Assembly (NCBI GenBank): GCA_025201765.1 | Contig: MU623679.1 | Location: forward strand, 1-17,871 | Reading direction: 5' to 3' | Source: Daldinia sp. FL1419 | Lineage: Eukaryota; Ascomycota; Sordariomycetes; Xylariales; Hypoxylaceae | DNA: 17,871 nt | Part shown: positions 1 through 7,902 of the stretch, piece after piece | How the letters are laid out: every line of letters starts with the position of its first letter | How positions within the stretch are numbered: position 1 is the stretch's first letter | Position numbers and translations under genes: made by a program | The notes under the pieces: model-generated | What the model was told of the DNA's origin: nothing | Seen by the model: only the letters and a program-made list of their open reading frames with translations | Database searches by the model: none

Positions 1-550
1 AATAAAATATAATTATTATTTTAATTATTAAAATTAAATTATTTATTATAATTTAAATTATAAGAAAAAGATTTTATATATTATAATTAATTAAAGATTT
101 TAAAATTAAATTTTAAAATTAAATTATATTTTTATTATATAATAATAAATAAATAATTAGATTGATTATTAAAAATATTAAGAAATTTAAAATAAAATTG
201 AGGTATATAAATATATATAATTATTAATTTAAATAAAAAATTTAAAGAAATTATATTAAAATTAATTATGTTAATTTAAAAAATATAAATATAAATAAGT
301 TTATAAAAATGTTATTAAAGGATAAATATGTTTATTTTAAAGAATAAATAAACTTGGTAGATATCTTAGATTATTTGAAAATTAAGGTATTTAGGAATAT
401 GGATAAAGTAGTATAATAAAAATAAAAAATGAATAAAGTAATTATTAAAAAAATATAATTAAAAGAATATATTAATTTAAAAATATAAAAGGATTGCATT
501 TTTAATATTATATATTTTAAATTTATTTATTAATTTTATTTAGAGGGGTA
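1..550 (+). pseudogene. Decayed 3' end of a Ty1/Copia-type pol (RNase H C-terminus), RIP-mutated
   Basis: In the frame whose codons start at multiples of 3, positions 282-420 read KNINI-type residues, then LLKDKYVYFKE, a stop, INLVDILDYLKIKVFRN and MDKV. This has the spacing and character of the last part of Copia RNase H, where a conserved HIDI-type motif is followed by a KDGxVxF-like stretch and an ADxLTKxL-like stretch. The differences are what transitions would give (H to N, D to N, Trp or Gln codons to stops). Several in-frame stops make it non-functional. Positions 542-548 (AGAGGGG) form a purine tract directly before the LTR-like sequence at 551, as expected of a polypurine tract. The 5' part of the element lies outside the window. 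Family assignment is inference from short motifs. Earlier parts of the frame (1-250) are too decayed to read. Confidence 0.6.
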
Positions 551-680
551 TATTAGATTAATAAATCTGAAAATAACATGGAAAAAATTTTTCCTTTATA
601 ATAATTCTATAAAAAGCTTTCCTGTTTTATTCTAATATTTTAATAATAAGAATAATAATTTGAATTTTATAATTATAACT
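551..680 (+). mobile_element. Copia-type LTR, left copy (probable 3' LTR)
   Basis: This 130-bp stretch aligns along its whole length with 15077-15207. Both share the order TTRGATTARTAA, a CATGGAAAAA/CGTGGAAAAA block, CCTTTATAA, CATAAAAAGC-like TATA sequence, and an ATTTTATAATTATAA end. The right copy begins TGTTGGATTAG, the classic Copia LTR start. Here that reads TATTAGATTAA, the G-to-A pattern expected from RIP. A purine tract and decayed RNase H sequence lie immediately upstream, so I read this as the 3' LTR of an element extending off the left edge. Flanking target duplications are not recognisable. The exact 3' end is uncertain by a few bases. Confidence 0.65.
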
Positions 681-1229
681 GGAAGTCACCCCAAGGACTG
701 ACACAATCCTTAAATTTTCAAATAAGATCTTTATAAATACTTAATCCATTATAATATTATTATTCTAAAAAAATTATATAAAATCTTTTATAAATAATTA
801 ATATATTTTTATTTTATTATATTAAATTAAAATAATATATTAAAAATTTATAGAAGTTATAAAAACAGTTATATTATAGAATTAATAAACTCTTACAAAA
901 TAACTCCAATTACATAATTACACTACTCCAACTTAATATTCTTATAATTAAAACTACTTTATAAAAACCTATTAACTTTGAAAAACAATTTATATTAAAA
1001 TCTTTATAAATTTTATTTAATTAAATATTTTAAAATAATATTTATTTATTTATATATTAAATTAATAAAATTATTCTTATGTTTTTAATTAAATTTCTTT
1101 TTTAATTATTTTTATAACTGAGTTACCCCAATTATATAAGGTTTTTTTTTTTAAAAAAAAAAAGAAAGGGGGGGGTTTATAAAGGGCTATAACGTAATTA
1201 CATAATTGAATAATATAATTATATAATTA
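681..1229. other. AT-rich intergenic DNA without a gene
   Basis: No reading frame of meaningful length exists on either strand. A short GC-richer patch (683-708) follows the LTR. Sequence around 898-975 (ACTCCAATTACATAATTACACTACTCC, then ATTAAAACTACTTTATAAAAACC) recurs near 1190-1250 and, more decayed, near 3340-3370. It therefore appears to be the leading module of the repeat family that follows. Positions 1142-1163 are eleven T followed by eleven A, and eight G occur at 1168-1175. Confidence 0.6.
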
Positions 1230-1569
1230 AAACTACAATACCTTATTAACCTCCATAAAATTAACCTTTTTAAGGTTTCCACAGGCTTTTTATTAGAATA
1301 TAAATAAGCTTTCAGGAGTTATTTTCTTATCTGATCAATTTAAATTCTTAAGTATAAGATCATTAATTTTTTTATAACAATAAGTTGGGGTGATAGGGCC
1401 AGGACGAAGTCCGCCAATCTAACGCTTTTTGGTACATAAATAAACCCTTAAGAGTTGTTTTCTTATCTAATCAGTTCAAGTTCTCAAACATAAAATCGTC
1501 AATTTTTAAAACCATAGAGTTTCATACGATAAAAGTGTAAGGTTAGGGCATATCTTGCAGGAGCTCCTA

Positions 1570-1637
1570 TTTAATTAAAGTTTTTGTTCAATTAGAACTT
1601 TTGTTTAATTAGAGCTTTTGTTCAATTAAAGCTTATG
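1570..1637 (+). repeat. Four-copy 16-17-bp tandem repeat inside the array
   Basis: Four successive units TTAATTAAAGTTTTTG, TTCAATTAGAACTTTTG, TTTAATTAGAGCTTTTG and TTCAATTAAAGCTTATG. They differ mainly by transitions. A single or double version of this unit is present in the neighbouring copies of the larger repeat, so unit number varies between copies. Confidence 0.7.
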
Positions 1638-2610
1638 TTTAACATAAATAAGCCCTTAGAAGTTGTTTTCTTATCTAATCAACTTAAAAGCACCAAATTA
1701 TCAATTTTTTATAAAACTTTGTATAATAAAAATGTAGGGCATGTCTTGTAGGAGCTCTTATTTAATGTATAAGTGCTCAGAAATTGTTTTCTTATTTGAT
1801 CAGTTTAAAAGCACTAAATTATTAATTTTTTATATTGTTTTATACAATAAAACTGTAGGGTATATCTTGTAAGAACTTTTATTTAATTAGAATTTTTATT
1901 TAATTTAAATTTATATTTAATATATAAGGCTTTAAGTATTAATTTTAATTTAATTAATTTAAGTTCTTAAGTATAAAATTGTTAGTTTTTAATAGAGATT
2001 TGTACGATAAAATTGTAGGGTATATTTTATAAGAATTATTAGAGTTTTTATTTAATATAAATAAATCTTTAAAAGTTGTTTTTTATTTGATTAATTTAAG
2101 TTTTTAAATATAGAATCATTAATTTTTTATAGAGTTTTGTACGATAAAATTGCAGGAGTTCTTTTTTAATTTTAGTTTTTATTTAATTGGAATTTATGTT
2201 TAATGTATAGACCTTTAAAAATTATTTACTTATTTGATTAGTTTAAGTTAGGATGTACCTAATTATTAGTTTTTCTATAGAGATTTATATGATGAATTGT
2301 AGGGCATATCCTGTAGGAGCTATTAGAGTTTTTGTTCAATTAAAGTTCTTATTTAATATAAATAAACTTTCAAAAATTATTTTCCTGTTTAATTAGTTTA
2401 AGTTTTTAAAGATAGAATTATTAATTTTTAAAACTAGAGAATTTTATATAATAAAAGTGTAGGGTTAGGGCATATCTTAGAGGAATTATTAAAGCATAAA
2501 TAAGTTATTTCCTATTTAATTAACTCAAATTTTTATTAATAAAAAGGATATACTTAATTATAAATATTTTCTTAAACTTTAAATTTTTAATATGTTTTTT
2601 TACCCTTTAT

Positions 2611-2722
2611 TAACTCTTATCAGCTCTTATCAGCTCTTATTAGCTCTTATCAACTCTTATCAATTATTATCAATTACTTATTAATTACTTATCAATTATT
2701 TATCAATTTCTTATTAATTTCA
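2611..2722 (+). repeat. Decamer/11-mer tandem array (CAGCTCTTAT)n
   Basis: Six 10-bp units (TAACTCTTAT, CAGCTCTTAT twice, TAGCTCTTAT, CAACTCTTAT, CAATTATTAT) are followed by about five 11-bp units (CAATTACTTAT, TAATTACTTAT, CAATTATTTAT, CAATTTCTTAT, TAATTTCATAT). The units decay progressively towards A+T from left to right, mostly by C-to-T and G-to-A changes. Confidence 0.8.
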
Positions 2723-3622
2723 TATAGTAATTTATTGGAAAATTTCAGTATAATATATCGGACTTCGTCCTAGATAAAACAATTAAATCATAAATATTAC
2801 CCTATAAAAACCCTATCTCCTCCTTAAAACTAAACCTTCTAAGGTTCCATAATTCATTTAAACATAAATAAACCCTTAAAAATTATCTTTCTTATCTAAT
2901 CACCAAAAATTCATTAAATTTTATAATTTAATTTTTCTATAAAACTTTTATACAAAAATATATAATTTTAATTTCCTTTTTAAAAATATTTTTTTAAAAT
3001 ATATTATTATTAATAAATAATTATTTATATTTATTCTTTTATTTAATTAATTTATTCTTTTTTAAAAAATATAATTACCTTATATCCTTTAACTTATATA
3101 ACTTTTAACTTATTATAAATTAATTAAAATATAAAATATATTTTATAAGAACTATCAGAATTCTTATTCAATATTTATTTATTTATTTATTAATTTTTTT
3201 TAAATTAATTCTTTTATAATTAATTTATTTTTCAAAATTAATTAATTTTATTCTATAATTATCAATTTAATACCTAATAATAAATAAAAAATCTTATATA
3301 AAAAAAACTTCCAAAAAACTATATATCTTAAATTTATATTAAATTAAAATTACTTTATAAAAACCTTATTAACCTCTATAAAACTAACCCTTTTAAGATC
3401 TGTATAGGCTTTTAAATATAAATAAGCTTTTAAAAATTATTTTTCTTATCTAATCAACTTAATTTTATTATAGTTCTTTTAAGATCATTTTTATAAAATT
3501 TTTATATAATAATATATATTTTTGAATTTTATTAAATATAATTCTATAATATATATTACAATTAATAAATAATTATTTTTAATAATTTTTTTACTTAATC
3601 ATTTTAATACTGTGAGATGGAC

Positions 3623-3643
3623 CCACATGACTTAGTCATGTGG
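3623..3643. repeat. Perfect inverted repeat, 10-bp arms with one-base centre
   Basis: CCACATGACT, one T, then AGTCATGTGG: a perfect hairpin-forming sequence in an unusually GC-rich patch (about 3611-3680) inside AT-rich DNA. A run of fourteen A follows at about 3680-3695. This may be a remnant of a transposon terminus or an insertion less touched by RIP. No transposase is visible nearby. Confidence 0.6.
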
Positions 3644-4900
3644 CTCCAGGATTCATTCTCTAAGAGAGTTTAGTGTTTGTAAAAAAAAAAAAAAACTTAG
3701 CTTTTAATATATCATCCTTTGGCAATTCAACAAATACCTTCTTTAAAATATTAAATTAATATAATATAATTATATAATAAAAACTATCCTAAAAAATTTT
3801 ATTAATTTATAAAATACCTTCCCTATAAAATTTATATATATTTTTTAATTATAAATAAGTTTTCAAAGATTATTTTCTTATTTAATTAATTTAAATTTTA
3901 TATAATTTTTTAAGAATTATTTTTATATAATTTTATATAAATAATATATATTTTTTTAATTTATAATTTTATTTTATTGAATTAAGGTAGTGTGATTATA
4001 TAATAAAAGTTACCTTAAAGGACCCTATTAACCCCCCCTTTTAAGGTTTATATATTCTTTCAAATATAAATAGGTTTTCAAGAATTATTTTTTTGTTTGA
4101 TCAGTTTAAGTTCTATATAGTTCTTTAGAGATTACCTTTATAAAATCTTTATATAAAAATATATAATTTTTAATTTCTTTTTTAAAAATATTTTCCTAAA
4201 ACATGTTATTATTAATAAATAATTATATATATTTATTTCTTAATTTAATTAATTTCTTTTTTTCTTTAGAATATAATTACCTTCTATCTTTTAGCTTATA
4301 CAACCTTTAACTTATTATAAATTAATTAAAGTATAAGGTATATTTTGCAGGAACTATTAGAATTCCTATTCAATATATATCATTATTATTAAATAATTAT
4401 ATATAATAATACTTCTATTTAATCATTTTATTATATTCTTTATAATATAATAAACCAATATAATGTAAATATATAATTATAATATATAATAAAAATACAT
4501 AATAAGAGTATATAATATAAATACACAGCAGGGATACGTAATAAGAATTATTCTAAAGGATTTTAATAGATATTTTTATAAGATTTATATATATTTGTTT
4601 AGATATAAGTAAACCTTTAAAAATTACTTTCCTACCTAATCAATTTAAATTTTATATAATTTTTTAGAAATTATTTCCATATAACTTTATATAAATAATA
4701 TACATTCTTTTCAATTTATATTTTTATTATATATGTTATTATTATAAAATAATTATATATAATAATTCATCTACCTGATCATTTTAATATTTCTTTTAAA
4801 ATATAATTACTTTATATCTTTAAATTTATATAATTTTTGGTTATTATAGATTAATTAAAATATAAGGTATATCTTGTAGGAGTTATTAGAGTTTTTGTTT

Positions 4901-5690
4901 AATATTATTATAAAAAGTTAAATCTAACTTCTATAATAGAAAATTTAATTTAATTAAATAAAAATTAACCTTTAAAAACTTATATATATCCAAAAAAAAT
5001 TATAAAAACCTTAAAAAAATTATTTTATAAAAATTAAAAATAACTTTAATTATATAATTATATTACCTTAATTTAAAATATGATTAAATATAAGACTAAT
5101 TAGTTAGGATATGACTAAACATAAGACTAATTAAATAAAAAATGACTAATAAAATTAAAACTAATGATTAATTAATTAAGATATAATTAATCAATTAGGA
5201 AATAGTTAGGTACAAAATTCATAATATTAAGATATAATTAATCAATTAAAAGGTAATTAAATATAAAAGTTACAAAATTAATATATAAAATTAAAAGATT
5301 TTAAATTATATCAATTTTATAAAATAATTCTTAAAAATCTTAAAATTAAAATTGTTTAATTAAAAAAAATATTTCCTTATATTAAAAAATATAAAAAGAA
5401 TTAATAAAATATAAAAAAAATATATATTTCATACTATTTAAAATTTATAAATTATAAAATTAATTTAAAAAATTAACATATTTAATAATATCATTTTTTC
5501 TTTATTTATATCAATAATTTTCCAATATAAAACCTTAAGAAAATTTACGGCATTTTTCCCTATATATTATGTAACAATAAGTAATACTGTAAGTGTATGT
5601 GCTATATGGTGGACCTACCATTGCTATAATAGTAATACATATTTATGAAGTTATATTTAATAAAGGATAAAAAAGATATATATTATTATA
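4901..5690. other. AT-rich DNA with short tandem duplications, no gene
   Basis: No supported coding region. A 29-bp duplication lies at 5078-5135 (ATATGATTAAATATAAGACTAAT versus ATATGACTAAACATAAGACTAAT, differing by T/C only). A 51-bp-period duplication lies at 5176-5276 (both copies begin TTAAGATATAATTAATCAATTA). Positions 5393-5553 are one copy of a dispersed repeat that recurs at 7582-7736. A GC-richer patch at 5589-5620 (ATGGTGGACCTACCAT) is a short imperfect inverted repeat. Confidence 0.6.
5393..5553 (+). repeat. Dispersed direct repeat X, copy 1
   Basis: The stretch from AAAGAATTAATAAAATATAAA through TTTCTTTATTTATATCAATAATTTTCC and AATATAAAACCTTAAGAAAATTTACGGCATT aligns with 7582-7736 in the same order and orientation, with small indels and substitutions. 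There is no coding content and the element class is not recognised. Confidence 0.7.
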
Positions 5691-5850
5691 TAAAATTTTA
5701 TAAAAATAATCTTTAAAGAATTATGAAGGGTTTAATTTAATTAGATAAGATAATAACTCTTAAAAGTTTATTTATATCTAAAAATGCTTATAAAGACATT
5801 AAAAGGGTTGTATTGGATGGATAAGGTACCATTGTATATAATAATAAAAA
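5690..5850 (-). repeat. Inverted copy of the 1230-4900 repeat module
   Basis: Read on the minus strand, this segment gives ACCCTTTTAAT, then ATATAAATAAACTTTTAAGAGTTATTATCTTATCTAATTAAATTAAA, then ATTATTTTTATAAAATTTTATATAATAATATATAT. This matches the module at 3380-3530 in order and spacing. It is the only clearly inverted copy seen. Confidence 0.7.
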
Positions 5851-5996
5851 TAAAGGTATTTAAATATATTAAGTTAAAAATGGTTATTTAAAGAAATAAA
5901 TATATATTTTAATTGTATGATTAAAATATGTGGTTATATATAAAATTAAAGTAGATCTTATATTATTATTATAGTTATATAATTAATATTCTTATA
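5818..5996 (+). repeat. Dispersed direct repeat Y, heavily mutated copy
   Basis: Aligns without large gaps to 7219-7396. Where the other copy has GTATTCTGATCGTACGATCAGAATAC, this copy has ATATTTTAATTGTATGATTAAAATAT at 5904-5929. All seven substitutions over these 26 bases are C-to-T or G-to-A. GTGGGTCTTGTACCACCACC in the other copy is GTAGATCTTATATTATTATT here. This is the clearest RIP-type comparison in the window. Confidence 0.85.
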
Positions 5997-6431
5997 TTAA
6001 TAATTATTTTCTTTTTATGAAGTTATATAATATTATAATCTTATTTTATATAAATATTAATTAAGTTACAATTTTAAAACATTTTAAAATATATTAAGAT
6101 TGGTTCTTTTTATGATCTTCCTTTTGATTCTTATTTAAATTAAATTAATGATTTTTTATATCTATATCCTAAAATGCGAAGATAATTAAGGAAAATTTAT
6201 TAATAAATAAGGAAATAAAGGCTTATAAATTAATAATTTAAATTTATTTAAAAAGTATAATGATTAATTATTTTGAAATATATAATAATTTATAATTTTA
6301 TTTAATAATCTTTTCTTTTTAAAAATTATATTTATTTATTTAAATTAATTAATAAATATGGTTAATATTGTTTATATTATAAAATAGTTGGTATTAATAA
6401 ATGTTTTAAAGGTCAAATATTTATGGAATTA

Positions 6432-6528
6432 TTTATTATTTCTTTAGGTATTAAGTTGTTGTTTTTTTTAGATGTTGAATTATTATTATTTCTTCAGATG
6501 TTAAATTGTTATTATTTTTTTAGATAAT
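6432..6528 (+). repeat. Imperfect minisatellite, about 25-bp unit
   Basis: Roughly four units of the form TTATTATTTCTTCAGATGTTAAATTG, TTGTTTTTTTTAGATGTTGAATTA and similar. Each carries a T-rich run, an AGATGTT/AGGTATT core and a poorly conserved end. Confidence 0.6.
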
Positions 6529-6935
6529 GGTAATAAATAAAACTTTTTGATAAGGATAAGGTTGAAAAACTTTTTAGGTAGAGTTTAAGATTTATTGGTA
6601 GGGTAAAATTGCAATATAATTTTAGTGTTTATAATTTTTTATTATTATTTTTTGTAATATTGTAAACATAAGTAATAATATAAATATAAGTGTGTATTAT
6701 AAATATAAATGTGTACTGGATATGTAAATTCAATTATTAGGCGATATTATAAATATAAAATGCGTAATAAATGCGTAGTTCTTATTTAATACAAATTCTC
6801 TTAAAATTATTTTACTAATAAAAAAAGCCTTAATATTATTTATTTATACGTAATAAATATAAATTTTAGATTATAGATTTAATGTTAAAACTATTTCTAT
6901 TTTTCAAAGATCTTAAATTAATATAAGATGTTCTA

Positions 6936-7113
6936 AAACCATATATTAAAATATGAAATTTTAAATTTAAGATCATATATTAAAATATGAAATCTTAAAA
7001 TTGTTTTTTTATAAGGATTTAAATTAAATATAAATATAAATATTTTTAAAATTATATATAAAAATATGAAATCTTAAATTTAAAATTATATATTAGAATA
7101 TAAAATCTTAAGG
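6936..7113 (+). repeat. 34-bp repeat, four copies in two pairs
   Basis: Units CATATATTAAAATATGAAATYTTAAATTTAAGAT occur near 6941, 6974, 7051 and 7087. They form two tandem pairs of about 34-bp period, separated by about 45 bp. Each unit contains the near-palindrome CATATATTAAAATATG. Differences are mainly transitions. Confidence 0.6.
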
Positions 7114-7218
7114 TTATTATATTTAATTATTAAATTTATTTCTTTCTTTTTAAATATTTAATTAATTTATAATTAATTTATTATTATTAATTTATTATTA
7201 ATTATTAATTAATATTAG

Positions 7219-7396
7219 ATAAATAAGATATTATTGCATATAATGATAAAAATAAGGGTATTTAGATATATTGAATTAAAAGTGGTTTTTTAAAAAGATA
7301 AGTATGTATTCTGATCGTACGATCAGAATACGTGGTTATATACAGGATTAAAGTGGGTCTTGTACCACCACCATATTCATATGATCAATATTCCTA
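7219..7396 (+). repeat. Dispersed direct repeat Y, better-preserved copy
   Basis: Partner of 5818-5996. It keeps GC-containing words (CTGATCGTACGATCAG, GTACCACCACC, GATCAATATTCCTACAGG) that are converted to A/T in the partner. It contains the 26-bp perfect palindrome at 7306-7331. Confidence 0.85.
7306..7331. repeat. 26-bp perfect palindrome with no spacer
   Basis: GTATTCTGATCGT is followed directly by ACGATCAGAATAC, its exact reverse complement. It lies inside repeat Y. The partner copy at 5904-5929 is no longer perfectly palindromic after transition mutations. It could be a fused pair of terminal repeats or a protein-binding dyad. The sequence does not decide. Confidence 0.8.
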
Positions 7397-7581
7397 CAGG
7401 TTGGTTCTATAGAAATTAATTAATTCTTATAAAATAATTTTAATTACATAATTATATTATATTATTTTAATATAATTTAATTTAAATATTAAATTAATAA
7501 TTACAATATGTAATTGATTAATTCTGAAGGACTAATTGGTTGCAAAGCAACTAATCCAAAAAAAAACTAATAATAATAATA

Positions 7582-7736
7582 AATATAAAGAAAATTAATA
7601 AAATATAAAAATTTTAAATATATAATATTATTTAAGATTTAAAAATTATAAAATTAATATATTAAATAATACCTTTTTTTCTTTATTTATATTAAGAATC
7701 TTCCAATATAAATCCTTAAAAAAACTTAAGGCATTA
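7582..7736 (+). repeat. Dispersed direct repeat X, copy 2
   Basis: Matches 5393-5553: AAGAAAATTAATAAAATATAAA, then CTTTATTTATATTAAGAATCTTCCAATATAAATCC and AAAACTTAAGGCATT. Just upstream, 7536-7554 holds a short stem (TTGGTTGC, AAA, GCAACTAA). The repeat ends about 160 bp short of the AMP deaminase stop codon, so it marks the edge of the gene island. Confidence 0.7.
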
Positions 7737-7902
7737 TAAATTCTAAATATTCCATATTAAAATACCATATTAAATAATGTTACAATTATTAGAATTAATT
7801 TAAATACTACCCTAACAAATACCGTACCATAATTTGTACTAAGTTCGCCAATGCCCAAATCAAATCAATATCAATTCATCGTGCAATCTTCACCCTTTAG
7901 TT

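Larger units (their letters stand above)
1230..4900 (+). repeat. Degenerate dispersed/tandem AT-rich repeat family
   Basis: A recurring module runs: CCTTATTAACC, TAACCCTTTTAAGG, AATATAAATAAGCTTTTAAAAATTATTTTCTTATCTAATCAATTTAA, then ATAAAATTTTATATAA and AATATATATTTTT. Copies are visible near 1231-1390, 2803-2960, 3355-3540, 3780-3960, 4005-4170 and 4545-4700. A shortened variant (ATAAATAAGCCCTTARAAGTTGTTTTCTTATCTAATC to GTAGGGCATATCTTGCAGGAGCTC and a run of TTTTTGTTCAATTA) is nearly tandem at 1434-2520, with about eight copies spaced roughly 125-205 bp. A companion motif, ATTAATTAAARTATAAGGTATATYTTGYAGGARYTATTAGA, occurs near 3117, 4320 and 4848. Copies differ mostly C/T and G/A. No protein is encoded. 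The class of element is not recognised. Confidence 0.75.
5997..7218. other. AT-rich DNA with minisatellites, no gene
   Basis: No supported reading frame. Two internal arrays are noted separately (6432-6528 and 6936-7113). The 6100-6200 stretch is slightly less AT-rich but unrecognised. Confidence 0.6.

Noticed and set aside
1540..1556. TTAGGG word as telomere sequence
   Set aside because: Only isolated single copies occur (also near 2462). There is no tandem run.
1434..2520. Regular repeats as a CRISPR array
   Set aside because: Units are long, degenerate and variable in spacing, with no conserved short repeat or unique spacers, in a eukaryotic context.
1..7850. AT-rich flank as mitochondrial DNA
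   Set aside because: No mitochondrial genes, tRNAs or rRNAs are present. Repeat copies show RIP-type transitions and the DNA is contiguous with nuclear genes with spliceosomal introns.
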